Shown one piece after another: positions 8,228 through 16,589 of a DNA stretch of 64,000 bases. Both the position numbers and the translations under genes were made by a program. Source of the stretch: SB25 sp050180705 (GTDB taxonomy: Bacteria > Bacteroidota > Bacteroidia > Bacteroidales > Tenuifilaceae); NCBI GenBank assembly GCA_050180705.1, contig JBFXDX010000005.1:171876-235875 (forward strand). The letters are read 5' to 3'. The stretch's first letter is position 1, and each line of letters opens with the position of its first letter. The notes below the pieces were generated by a model that made no database searches, was not told the DNA's origin, and saw only the letters and a list, made by a program, of their open reading frames with translations.

Positions 8228-9187
8228 ATGAAAAAGGTATTATCAACAGCAATTCTTAGTATGCTTGTTTTGTTGACTTTTGGACAGGCAAAGAAACCTA
8301 CTATTATGGTTGTTCCAAGTGATCAATATTGTATCTCTAAAGATTATAAAATGACATTTGAGAATCAAGGTATGACCCAAACCTTGCCTGATTATAAGAA
8401 AGCTCTTCAGACTGACCCTAATCTAAGATTGGTTATTACCAAGATGGGACAGATGATGGCTGACAGAGGTTTCCCTTTAAAGGATCTTGAGCAGGAGTTG
8501 AAAAATTTGGAGCAAGAAAGGGCCGAGTCTTCAATGCTTACAAGTTCGTCATCTGGTTCAGAAATGTCAGAAAGCCCTATTGATGCGTTAAAGCGTGTTG
8601 CTAAAGCGGATATTATTATGGATCTCGACTTTGATATTAAACGTCAAGGTCCTCAAAAGTATATTACTTTCACACTTAAAGGACTTGATGCTTATACCGC
8701 AAAACAAATATCTGGTGCCGCCGGTGCAGGAAAGCCATCTACTGCTGCTGCTCCCGAGTTATTACTCGAAGAGGCTGTGTTAAGTTATATGGATGGATTT
8801 AATGATGGTTTGATGAAGCACTTTGAGGATATGTTTGCGAATGGTCGTGAAGTAAAAGTTCAAATTAAGGTTTGGAGTAACTGGGGCGAAAACCTAGAGT
8901 CAGAGTTTGGCGATGAATCTAAAGAATTGTCTACCATTATTGATGATTGGTTTGCCGATAATTGTGTGAACGGTCGTTATAGTTTATCAGATGCTACTGA
9001 GAATTTCATGAAACTGGAGCAGGTACGTATTCCAACTATGAGAACCGATGCTAAAGGCCGTCAACGTGCAGTTGATACTCGTTCATTTGTAAATGATCTA
9101 AAAAAGTACTTGAACGATATGGGAATTCAATCTAAGCTTTATTTAAGAGGTTTAGGTGAAGCTTGGTTAATTCTTGGTGAAAAATAA
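8228..9187 (+). CDS. DUF6175-like exported protein
   Basis: A 319-residue exported protein (signal peptide about 1-19, ending TFGQA). The start of the mature part, KPTIMVVPSD, then a long region with MADRGFPLKDLEQELKN and DIIMDLDFDIK, matches my recollection of the Bacteroidota family DUF6175. The pattern of a first strand, a helix ending in a 'define the protein by name' segment, and a central amphipathic strand resembles the anticodon-binding-domain-like fold of CsgG, LpoB and TolB N-termini (inference). A Ser-rich linker lies at about residues 96-118. It follows the LPP20-like gene by 24 bases; 129 bases separate it from the next gene. Confidence 0.72.
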   Translation: MKKVLSTAILSMLVLLTFGQAKKPTIMVVPSDQYCISKDYKMTFENQGMTQTLPDYKKALQTDPNLRLVITKMGQMMADRGFPLKDLEQELKNLEQERAESSMLTSSSSGSEMSESPIDALKRVAKADIIMDLDFDIKRQGPQKYITFTLKGLDAYTAKQISGAAGAGKPSTAAAPELLLEEAVLSYMDGFNDGLMKHFEDMFANGREVKVQIKVWSNWGENLESEFGDESKELSTIIDDWFADNCVNGRYSLSDATENFMKLEQVRIPTMRTDAKGRQRAVDTRSFVNDLKKYLNDMGIQSKLYLRGLGEAWLILGEK

Positions 9188-9316
9188 ACTCTATTTGCAA
9201 GTCTAGTTCTATTTCAAAATCACTGAATTTAGGCAACTAATGTTATTGAAATAAAAATGGTACAGAGTTTGCTTAACACGAAATAGTTAATAGATAAGTT
9301 TGAAAAACTAAACAAT

Positions 9317-10282
9317 ATGAAAAAACTTTTATTACTAATTGGAATTGCTTCTTGTGTATTTGTATCAAATGCACAGAATAGCCAAGGCAAAACCGATGAT
9401 TTAGGTCGTATTGCACTTGCTGCTATAGTTCCTGATCAAGCCGAGGGAATTCCTCAGTCTGCTCGCCAATTATTGGCTAATAAGATGGGGCAAATTGCTA
9501 CCCAAAATGGGCTAGGTGCATCTGCTGCCAATCCTCGATTCTGCATAGTACCTTTGGTTAATGTTCTATCAAAAGAAATTACTCCAACAGCACCTCCTAT
9601 GCAAGCACTGAATTTGGATGTAACTTTTTACATTGTTGATGCTGCTAGTCAAATTATTTTTAGCCAAACCAATATTCAGGTAAAAGGTGTTGGGCAAACC
9701 GAAGATAAGGCTTACATGCAGGCATTAAAGAATGTAAACGTAAAAGCTGGACAGTTCAAAGGTTTTATTGAAAAAGGAAAAGAGAAAATCGTAGAATATT
9801 ACAATTCACAGTGTGATGTTGTTCTTAAAGGTTCTCAGGCATTGGCAGGACAGAAGAAATATGAAGAAGCTTTATTTATGTTACTTTCTGTTCCCGATGT
9901 ATGCCGCGAGTGTTTCGATAAGAGTATGAATTTATCTACGGATATTTATAAGCAGTATGCAAACTATAAGTGTACCGAGTACATGGCAGGAGCAAAAGCA
10001 GCTTGGGCTAGTATGAATACTGATAAAGCAGCCGAATTCTTAGGCAAAATTACGCCTGATATGGAATGTTACAATGAAGCAGTTCAATTGGTTGAAGAGA
10101 TTAAACAAAAGCAACTTGCTGATGGCGCTAATGTTTGGGACTTCAAGATGAAACAGTATGATGATTCTGTTGAAAAAGATAAGATGATGATTCAAGCTGG
10201 AAAAGAAGTTGCCTCATCGTGGGCTCATTGGGGTGCTGCTAGTTATTTTAACTGGGACTGGAATTGGCTGTACAAAAAGTAG
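9317..10282 (+). CDS. Exported CsgG/TolB-N-like protein, unknown function
   Basis: A 321-residue protein with signal peptide MKKLLLLIGIASCVFVSNAQ. The mature N-terminal half (about 25-165) holds strands IALAAIVPD, RFCIVPLVNVLSKEI, LDVTFYIVDAASQIIF and a helix TEDKAYMQALKNV. This order resembles the LpoB/CsgG/FlgO-type fold. The second half (about 170-290) is helical with TPR-like KYEEALFML and paired Cys (CDVV, VCREC, YKC). It ends in an unusually Trp-rich tail (WAHWGAASYFNWDWNWLYKK). It is in line with the other cluster genes but has a 129-base spacer before it, enough for its own promoter. Confidence 0.7.
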   Translation: MKKLLLLIGIASCVFVSNAQNSQGKTDDLGRIALAAIVPDQAEGIPQSARQLLANKMGQIATQNGLGASAANPRFCIVPLVNVLSKEITPTAPPMQALNLDVTFYIVDAASQIIFSQTNIQVKGVGQTEDKAYMQALKNVNVKAGQFKGFIEKGKEKIVEYYNSQCDVVLKGSQALAGQKKYEEALFMLLSVPDVCRECFDKSMNLSTDIYKQYANYKCTEYMAGAKAAWASMNTDKAAEFLGKITPDMECYNEAVQLVEEIKQKQLADGANVWDFKMKQYDDSVEKDKMMIQAGKEVASSWAHWGAASYFNWDWNWLYKK

Positions 10283-10341
10283 TTTTACAAATAAAATATT
10301 TACTAATTTTAATTTAAAGTTTAATCCTAAAACAAAAAGTT

Positions 10342-10917
10342 ATGAAAATTAAACACATGTTTTTATTCGCTGGTGCTTTTGCTTGTGCATTAATGCTAGC
10401 AAGTTGTGGCGGTTCTAAAAAAACTACCGATAGCGGAATGGGCAAAGAGTTAAACATTCCTTGCAGCGACGAAGAATTCCATTCTGACGCTAAATATTTC
10501 CGTGGTACAGGTAGTGGCATAAGCCAAGATTTAAGTACTGCTAAAAGTAAAGCAAGATTAGATGCTAATACAAACCTTTCTCGTAGTATCAATACTACAT
10601 TAAAGGCTGTTGCTGACCGTTACGTTAATGAGCGCCAAATTGGTGAAGCTTCTGAATTTGAATCTAAATTTGAGCAAATGAGCCGTGAGGTTGTAAATCA
10701 ACAGTTAAACAATGTTGAAACACCTTGTTCAAAAACATTCCAGAAAGATGGTAAGTACAATGTTTACACCGCTCTTCAAGTTCCAAAAGATCAAGTGCTA
10801 AATAACATTAAGGACAAGATTAGCAAAGATCAAAAACTTCAACTTGATTACGACAAAATGAAATTTGAGCAAGTATTCAATGAAGAAATGGATAAACTTG
10901 CTAAGGAACAACAATAA
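10342..10917 (+). CDS. LPP20-family lipoprotein
   Basis: A 191-residue lipoprotein: signal peptide with lipobox LASC (Cys22), followed by GGSKKTTD. The body KYFRGTGSGISQDLSTAK, then a long Ala/Lys helix, then YNVYTALQVPKDQVLNN, is the LPP20 pattern. That family includes Helicobacter Lpp20 and Vibrio FlgP. The C-terminal 30 residues are a charged helix. It should sit in the outer membrane and may dock the other exported proteins of the cluster. It is followed by a strong hairpin, then by the last gene. Confidence 0.8.
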   Translation: MKIKHMFLFAGAFACALMLASCGGSKKTTDSGMGKELNIPCSDEEFHSDAKYFRGTGSGISQDLSTAKSKARLDANTNLSRSINTTLKAVADRYVNERQIGEASEFESKFEQMSREVVNQQLNNVETPCSKTFQKDGKYNVYTALQVPKDQVLNNIKDKISKDQKLQLDYDKMKFEQVFNEEMDKLAKEQQ

Positions 10918-10935
10918 CGGGTAGTTAATTTAAAT

Positions 10936-10963
10936 AATCAGCAACCCTTCGGGGTTGCTGATT
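10936..10963 (+). terminator. UUCG-capped hairpin inside the envelope cluster
   Basis: Perfect 12-bp stem (10936-10947 with 10952-10963) closed by a C(UUCG)G tetraloop, one of the most stable RNA loops. No T-run follows directly (GCTTAATAACGG), so it may be a processing or stability element, or only a partial terminator between the lipoprotein and the last gene. Confidence 0.7.
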
Positions 10964-11025
10964 GCTTAATAACGGTTTTATTTTCTATTGATATGCCCAT
11001 ACTTGGGACATTAAAAACTGAAAAA

Positions 11026-12315
11026 ATGAAAAAATTCCTATTACTATTTGCAGTGCTTTGCTTTGTTGGGCAGTCTTTTGCTCAGGATAAGGTGCTCGAC
11101 AAGAGTGGTAAAAAACCCAAATGGATTAATGGAATTGAGAAAGATTACATTATTGTTTCTGGGAGTGGCCCAGATGAACAATCGGCTCAGCAAAGTGCAC
11201 TTACTATGATTAAAGAACGCATTGTTACGTCTGTTGCTGAGAATGTAAAATCAACTTCCGAAATCAAAAAGGAAGAAGCAAATTATAACAACAATGTAAA
11301 TATTTTCCTTGAGAAGTTTGCATCTTCTACCACTACACAGTCTGGCAAAGTTCCTTTCCTTCAAGGAATATCTCTTTCGAAGGTAGAGGAATTCTACTGG
11401 GAAAAACTCCAACGTAAGGATAAAAGCGTTTATGTTAATTATCACTTAAAATATCCTTTTCCTGAGTTTGAACTTAAGAAATTAGTAAGCGATTTTAAAA
11501 TGCGCGATAATGAACTTACCCGCCAGATGGAGGATTTAATTGCGCAAGTTGAAACAGTTGAGTCTGTTGAGCAAATTGAAAAGAATATTGCAGAGTTAAA
11601 GACCCTGACTGAATACTTTATGGATGGTAGGGTTGATCAGTGCAATTTGGGTATAACCAGATACCGTTCATTACTCAAATCTATTGAATTGGTTGAGTTA
11701 GAAGGAAATCTCGGCGAGTTAAAGTATTATCTTCGATTGGGTAATCGTGCAATTTCGACCGTGAAGAAGCCTACAACAAAATCGGAATGTGCAAGAATAA
11801 CATCTATCATAAACGATAAGGATAACGTTACAATTAAGTATGATTATGACAATTGTTACGAAGATCCTGAAAATAACATTTTGGTTAAATATCGTTTCGG
11901 TAGCGAAAATGTTCAAAAGCCATTTTACTTTGATGTTGCTGCAAATAAAGCTTCTATTTTCGTAAGCGATCCTTTCCATTTTACTGCAAGTTCTAAGGAC
12001 GAGGAGAATGTCATTAGTGCAGTTCTAGACATGACAATTCACTCTAAATATGACTCTCCGTTTACGGTTGAGAAAGTTGTTATTGAATGGCAGGGATTAC
12101 CACCTGTGATTATAGAAGGTATCGATCAAAGTTTCCAGGGAAAAGGAAATCATAGTTTGAAATTGAATATAAGTCAACCTATAAAGATTAAGGAAACTAG
12201 TTCAACGGGCAAAACCCTTTCATTACTTTCGGGTTATATTCATTATAAATCGAATGCAACAGGAGAGGTTAAAACCTTTAGAATATATAACCACAGTTAC
12301 ACAACCGATTGGTAA
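11026..12315 (+). CDS. Exported LPP20-domain protein with coiled coil, last gene of envelope cluster
   Basis: Start chosen at 11026, where MKKFLLLFAVLCFVGQSFAQ forms a normal signal peptide; the ATG at 10993 would add eleven residues ahead of it. The 429-residue protein has an LPP20-like module (KPKWINGIEKDYIIVSGSG then an Ala-Gln-rich helix, about residues 28-90). A Lys/Glu-rich helical middle (about 150-230) could form a coiled coil. The C-terminal part (about 250-429) is strand-rich and Ig-like. It is the second clear LPP20 module in the cluster and ends at a bidirectional terminator. Confidence 0.75.
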   Translation: MKKFLLLFAVLCFVGQSFAQDKVLDKSGKKPKWINGIEKDYIIVSGSGPDEQSAQQSALTMIKERIVTSVAENVKSTSEIKKEEANYNNNVNIFLEKFASSTTTQSGKVPFLQGISLSKVEEFYWEKLQRKDKSVYVNYHLKYPFPEFELKKLVSDFKMRDNELTRQMEDLIAQVETVESVEQIEKNIAELKTLTEYFMDGRVDQCNLGITRYRSLLKSIELVELEGNLGELKYYLRLGNRAISTVKKPTTKSECARITSIINDKDNVTIKYDYDNCYEDPENNILVKYRFGSENVQKPFYFDVAANKASIFVSDPFHFTASSKDEENVISAVLDMTIHSKYDSPFTVEKVVIEWQGLPPVIIEGIDQSFQGKGNHSLKLNISQPIKIKETSSTGKTLSLLSGYIHYKSNATGEVKTFRIYNHSYTTDW

Positions 12316-12319
12316 AAGA

Positions 12320-12340
12320 AAAAGGCCCTTAGGGCCTTTT
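12320..12340. terminator. Bidirectional terminator between envelope cluster and siaC
   Basis: Perfect inverted repeat AAAAGGCCC / GGGCCTTTT with loop TTA; A-run on one side and T-run on the other serve both convergent genes. It overlaps the siaC stop codon by two bases. Confidence 0.85.
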
Positions 12341-12719
12341 ATTCTTTATATGATTCCAGTTTGAATGGAATTTTGATGTGCTCAGCAAGATCTCTTCCTG
12401 CATCTTTAATGTCAATATCATCTTCGTTATATGCCCAAACTATGGTGGTTTTATGACCTTCAATCGCAATTTTTTCGAATCGTTTTAAAACTTGAAAAAG
12501 TAACTTTGAACTAGGTGTATTGTAGTAAACCATTTTGAATCGGATAATTGTTTCGGGATTTGGCTCTAGAGAATAATTATCGATCCATTGAATAATTGGG
12601 TCATAAAAAGCTTTTGCATCCTCTGGTAAAGAGTTACCTGAAAATTCAAACCTTCCAGAATTCTTATCTAAAACAACTGTTGGATATTGACTTGTCCCAT
12701 TTACCTTAAAAGGTTCCAT
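12339..12719 (-). CDS. siaC: SiaC-family (DUF1987) regulatory phosphoprotein
   Basis: In Pseudomonas, SiaC is phosphorylated by SiaB and dephosphorylated by SiaA, and controls the diguanylate cyclase SiaD. This 126-residue protein matches the family in length and layout: N-terminal PTVVLDKNSGRFEFSG, central YYNTPSSKLLF, and C-terminal IPFKLESYKE. The Thr in YNTPSSK is residue 68, the position phosphorylated in Pseudomonas SiaC. No siaA, siaB or siaD gene lies in the window, so its kinase and phosphatase are elsewhere. It is monocistronic. Confidence 0.88.
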   Translation of the reverse strand: MEPFKVNGTSQYPTVVLDKNSGRFEFSGNSLPEDAKAFYDPIIQWIDNYSLEPNPETIIRFKMVYYNTPSSKLLFQVLKRFEKIAIEGHKTTIVWAYNEDDIDIKDAGRDLAEHIKIPFKLESYKE

Positions 12720-12910
12720 ATCGAGTAATTTTGCAAATTCTTGATCTTATAAATATAGTAAACTTCGGAAAAAAAAGCAAACCATAATAAATACAAAGGT
12801 ATGAATATCAATTTTAATTGCAATGCTGACAAAATCATTTTTTCTATTTATAGAAGCATTGTCTTTCAATTTTTATTCTAATTAAGTCATTAATAGAAAC
12901 ATCATTAGTC

Positions 12911-13801
12911 TTAAAAAGTTTTAAATCGCATAAATATTCCAAGCGGTAGTTTTCTTATTCCTTTATCAGTTACGTAAAGTTCTCCAAATTCATAGTCAGT
13001 TGGATTAAATATGCTTCGCACTAAACTCTCGGCAATTAATGACGAGAATCCCATTGAATATAAGTTCAATATAAAGAAATTATTTTCTTCGGAGAGAAGA
13101 TGTTTGCATTGTTCGAGCAGTGGCGTAAGGTTTTCTTCTAGAATCCACTTTTCTCCATCGGGACCCCGTCCATATGCCGGAGGATCGAGTATTATTCCGT
13201 TATACTTATTACCTCGGCGAACTTCTCTGTTGACAAATTTTACAGCATCGTCAACGATCCATCGTATATCATTTAAGCTAGATTGTTCCATGTTTTCTCT
13301 CGACCAGGTTACAACCTGCTTTACAGAGTCAACGTGTGTAACTTCTGCTCCAGCCGATTTGGCTGCTAACGAAGCAATTCCTGTATATGCAAATAGGTTA
13401 AGAACTTTAATGTTAGGAGAATTGAATGATTTTATTGTATCGTAGATAAAATTCCAGTTTGAGGCTTGTTCTGGGAATACTCCAACATGTTTAAATGATG
13501 TTAATCCAAGCCTCATTTTAAGGCTCATTTCATTATACTTGTAGGTGATGGTCCATTGTTCCTTTGCTTTCGGCTTTAACTTCCATTCGCCCCATTCATC
13601 GTTATTTTTATTTGCTTTTCCTTTTAAGAAATATGCATTGGCCAATTCTTGCCACTCGTGATTTGATAGGTTCTTTCTCCAAAATGCTTGTGGTTCTGGC
13701 CTGGCAATGATTTGATCACCGAATCGTTCAAGTTTCTCGCCTTCGCCACTATCAATTAATTCGTAATCGGGCCAATTCTCGATAGTAAGTAATTTCATCA
13801 T
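12911..13801 (-). CDS. RlmI-like class I SAM-dependent RNA methyltransferase
   Basis: Probable rRNA (cytosine-5) methyltransferase of the RlmI/YccW group, cytoplasmic. The SAM-binding motif I is VLNLFAYTGIASLAA, and the acidic motif after strand 2 is VTHVDSVKQVV. The catalytic-site motif is ILDPPAYGRGPDGEKW. At 296 residues it lacks the N-terminal PUA domain of E. coli RlmI, as is usual for the shorter Bacteroidota homologues. It starts five bases after the U32 gene, in an operon HAD, U32, methyltransferase; two RNA-modification genes side by side support an RNA substrate. Confidence 0.85.
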   Translation of the reverse strand: MMKLLTIENWPDYELIDSGEGEKLERFGDQIIARPEPQAFWRKNLSNHEWQELANAYFLKGKANKNNDEWGEWKLKPKAKEQWTITYKYNEMSLKMRLGLTSFKHVGVFPEQASNWNFIYDTIKSFNSPNIKVLNLFAYTGIASLAAKSAGAEVTHVDSVKQVVTWSRENMEQSSLNDIRWIVDDAVKFVNREVRRGNKYNGIILDPPAYGRGPDGEKWILEENLTPLLEQCKHLLSEENNFFILNLYSMGFSSLIAESLVRSIFNPTDYEFGELYVTDKGIRKLPLGIFMRFKTF

Positions 13802-13806
13802 AATTA

Positions 13807-15672
13807 TTACTTTTTATGCTTATGGAGTTTAGTTTCGTTTTTTGTATTTATAGGACTCATCACTTTCATTTGGCAATTCTTACAATCGAAAATTAATGGG
13901 AACGTAAAATTGCTATCACGTAAAAAGAGTTGAGTAGTTGGTTTTGCATTTTGTTTAGAAGGGCAAAGTCCTAATTCGTATTTAATGCAATACCGTGTTA
14001 CCATTAGTTCTACATCATTGGCCGGCGGTGAAATCTCATATGCTTTGTCAACTTTAGTTACGTTATGAGAAAGCAAAAAATTCTGACTCATTGAATTAGA
14101 AATGTTGCCTTTATAGTCTATTTCGGGGTATGGATATTTTTGATGTAATTGTGCTTGTTCTATTTTGTTTGTTTTATACGATTTCAATCTGCTTTCGCTA
14201 AGATTTTTCAACAGTTCCCTACGTATTGCATTAATTTTGGAGATGTGAATATGCTTTGCATCTCGAAACTCGACAATGTCGATATTGTCAACTTTAAACA
14301 CTGTTTCTCTAGTCTTTGAGAGTTGATTTACAAGGTTTCTTGTTGCAAGTTCTGGATTATTGGCATTTTCAAAACTGTCTTCTACAATTAGTTCTGCAGT
14401 AATTAAATCTTCGTCGGTAGCCGTAAATATTAGCTGATTATTTTTTTTCTCAATTTTAAGTGATACTGATATTTGTCGGATCGACGAATTCCCTCGGAGC
14501 AACTTCTCAAAGGCATGATCGGCATTGCGATATATTAATGTTCCTGGTAATAGATTATCCTGAGGTTGATTTGGGTATATCTTTCCGTGAATGGTTGTAT
14601 TAACTAAAAAACCCCGGAGTTCACCTTTAGATGTGAAGTAGCACAAACCATCGCCATTATTAATAGTTTCTTTAGAGTTGATGGTGAAATACTCTTTGCT
14701 AGTATGGCTAACATTTCCAATTGGTTTGCCGATGGATTTTTGGCTATGGTACGATGCTTGATTCTTGATTCTTCCTTGAATAAAGTGCTCGGTAAATCCG
14801 CGATTAAAGCTTCGTTCTAGATCGGGAACGAAACTATATTCACATCTTCCAGACGATAGCCTACGGTATTCTGGCTTATCTGCAATTATTGTATTAATTA
14901 GATTATTGTAGTATGCAACAGTATTTTTTACATATATAATGTCCTTCATTCGACCCTCAATTTTAAAGGACGAAACTCCAGCATCGATCAACTCGTGAAT
15001 ATGTTTCGAAAGGTTTAAATCTTTTAAGGATAGAAGATGCTTATTCTTTACTAAAATATTTCCATCGGAATCAATTAAATCATAGGCAGATCGGCATGGT
15101 TGTGCACATGCTCCACGGTTTGCGCTTCGGCCAGTGAGCGCTTGACTTAAATAGCATTGTCCACTATAGCTAACGCATAGCGCGCCATGAATGAAGAATT
15201 CGAGTTCTGAGATCGTTGATCTTCTAAATTCCTTTATTTCTTCGATAGATAATTCGCGGGGTAGCACGATTCGTTCAATTCCGCATTCTTCCAAAAATTT
15301 TAATTTTTCTGGAGAATTGTTGTGCATTTGGGTGCTTGCATGAACTGCAATTGGAGGAATATCCATTGCGAGTATTGAAAAGTCTTGAATTATGATGGCA
15401 TCTACATTGGCATTGTATAGGTCTACGATTATCTTTTTTGCCTCATCGAGCTCTTCATCGAAAAGGATTGTATTTACCGTAACATAAACTCTGGCATTGT
15501 ATTGATGTGCGAAATTTACTAGTTTTTTAATATCATCAATGGAATTTCCAGCCTTCTCTCTTGCTCCAAACTTATTGGCAGCAATATATACAGCATCGGC
15601 ACCATGAGTTATGGCTGCAATTCCTGTTTGCAAATCCTTTGCTGGAGCAAGTAGTTCGAGCAAATTACCCAT
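13807..15672 (-). CDS. U32-family protein, probable RNA hydroxylase (RlhA/TrhP type)
   Basis: Members of the U32 family without protease activity hydroxylate tRNA U34 (TrhP) or 23S rRNA C2501 (RlhA) with an Fe-S cluster. The N-terminal barrel starts LELLAPAKDLQTGIAAI. The signature is FFIHGALCVSYSGQC then CAQPCR, giving the cluster cysteines. At 621 residues it is RlhA-sized rather than TrhP-sized, with a C-terminal extension ending in YCIKYELGLCP and CKNCQMKV. I prefer the ATG at 15672, seven bases after the upstream stop with AAGG before it, over the GTG at 15696. Which RNA it modifies is not decided by sequence alone. Confidence 0.85.
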   Translation of the reverse strand: MGNLLELLAPAKDLQTGIAAITHGADAVYIAANKFGAREKAGNSIDDIKKLVNFAHQYNARVYVTVNTILFDEELDEAKKIIVDLYNANVDAIIIQDFSILAMDIPPIAVHASTQMHNNSPEKLKFLEECGIERIVLPRELSIEEIKEFRRSTISELEFFIHGALCVSYSGQCYLSQALTGRSANRGACAQPCRSAYDLIDSDGNILVKNKHLLSLKDLNLSKHIHELIDAGVSSFKIEGRMKDIIYVKNTVAYYNNLINTIIADKPEYRRLSSGRCEYSFVPDLERSFNRGFTEHFIQGRIKNQASYHSQKSIGKPIGNVSHTSKEYFTINSKETINNGDGLCYFTSKGELRGFLVNTTIHGKIYPNQPQDNLLPGTLIYRNADHAFEKLLRGNSSIRQISVSLKIEKKNNQLIFTATDEDLITAELIVEDSFENANNPELATRNLVNQLSKTRETVFKVDNIDIVEFRDAKHIHISKINAIRRELLKNLSESRLKSYKTNKIEQAQLHQKYPYPEIDYKGNISNSMSQNFLLSHNVTKVDKAYEISPPANDVELMVTRYCIKYELGLCPSKQNAKPTTQLFLRDSNFTFPLIFDCKNCQMKVMSPINTKNETKLHKHKK

Positions 15673-15679
15673 TACCTTG

Positions 15680-16522
15680 TTATTTAAAGATAGCACTAAT
15701 TGTGTTTGCTACACCATCCTGTAAATTTGATGGAGCAATATGCTTGGCATATTTTTTTACCTCATTGGGAGCATTTTCCATTGCAATTCCCAAGTTAACC
15801 AATTCGAGCATTCCAATATCGTTAAAATTATCGCCAAAGGCAATCGCATTGTTGTTTGATATTGTAAGGTGATTCAATAAAAAAGAGCATCCGCTTGCTT
15901 TGTTTGAGTCAATTGGTGATATTTCAATATAGGTATCTTTTGATCGGTAGTTGGCAATTTGTTTTCCAAAGGTCATGTTCGCGTATTCAATAAAAGAATC
16001 CATTTGGAATGGTTCGCCCATAACCATTAATTTATGTATGGGTTCATTATTTCTATGCAACTCATCGATTAGATTGTCCATTCTATCAACGATTGAGCAC
16101 TTGACTCTAGTATTATTTTCCTCTTTCAGGGTCCATTTGTCTAAGCGATTTGCATACCAGTTATTGTTACTAAATAGGCCAAAGTGAACATCTTCAGCGG
16201 TGGCTCGGTTATATAGATTTAAAACTACATTGTGTGCAATAGTATTGCTGTGGAGGATATTTTTAGAATCATAACCTTTTGCGAGACTTTTAAGGATAAG
16301 CGCACCGTTATAGCAAATAATTGGAGATTCTGTTGATAGTTGATTGTATAGATGTTGCATTCCTTTTGGCATTCGAGCCGAAACCATTACGAATTTCACG
16401 TTGTAATTCTCTGCTATTCTTTTTATCTCTTGTACGGTGAAGTTTGATAGTTCTCTGTTTTTATTTAGCAGGGTTCCATCTACATCCGAGAATACGATTT
16501 GATAATTATTGGATTGATTCAT
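15680..16522 (-). CDS. Cof-type HAD-superfamily phosphatase
   Basis: Cytoplasmic HAD IIB phosphatase of the Cof/YbjI kind, acting on small phosphometabolites; the substrate cannot be told from sequence. Motif I is FSDVDGTLLNKNREL (catalytic Asp pair at residues 12 and 14), with motif IV GDNFNDIGMLE near the C-terminus and the family's closing ENAPNEVKKYA. At 280 residues it has the expected type IIB cap. It leads an operon with the U32 and RlmI-like genes. A terminator just upstream separates it from the TPR gene. Confidence 0.9.
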   Translation of the reverse strand: MNQSNNYQIVFSDVDGTLLNKNRELSNFTVQEIKRIAENYNVKFVMVSARMPKGMQHLYNQLSTESPIICYNGALILKSLAKGYDSKNILHSNTIAHNVVLNLYNRATAEDVHFGLFSNNNWYANRLDKWTLKEENNTRVKCSIVDRMDNLIDELHRNNEPIHKLMVMGEPFQMDSFIEYANMTFGKQIANYRSKDTYIEISPIDSNKASGCSFLLNHLTISNNNAIAFGDNFNDIGMLELVNLGIAMENAPNEVKKYAKHIAPSNLQDGVANTISAIFK

Positions 16523-16530
16523 ACTTATAA

Positions 16531-16562
16531 ATAAAGGGCTGCCCCTAATTATGAGCAGCCCC
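16531..16562 (-). terminator. Terminator after TPR gene
   Basis: Reading leftward: stem GGGCTGC / GCAGCCC (16536-16542 with 16555-16561) followed by TTTATTTAT. It isolates the TPR gene from the HAD operon. Confidence 0.75.
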
Positions 16563-16589
16563 GCAAAGTTAGCAATAAAATGCGTTAGA

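Noticed and set aside
13011..13445. 144-codon plus-strand frame inside the RlmI-like gene
   Set aside because: Antisense shadow of a clear methyltransferase gene; no recognisable protein.
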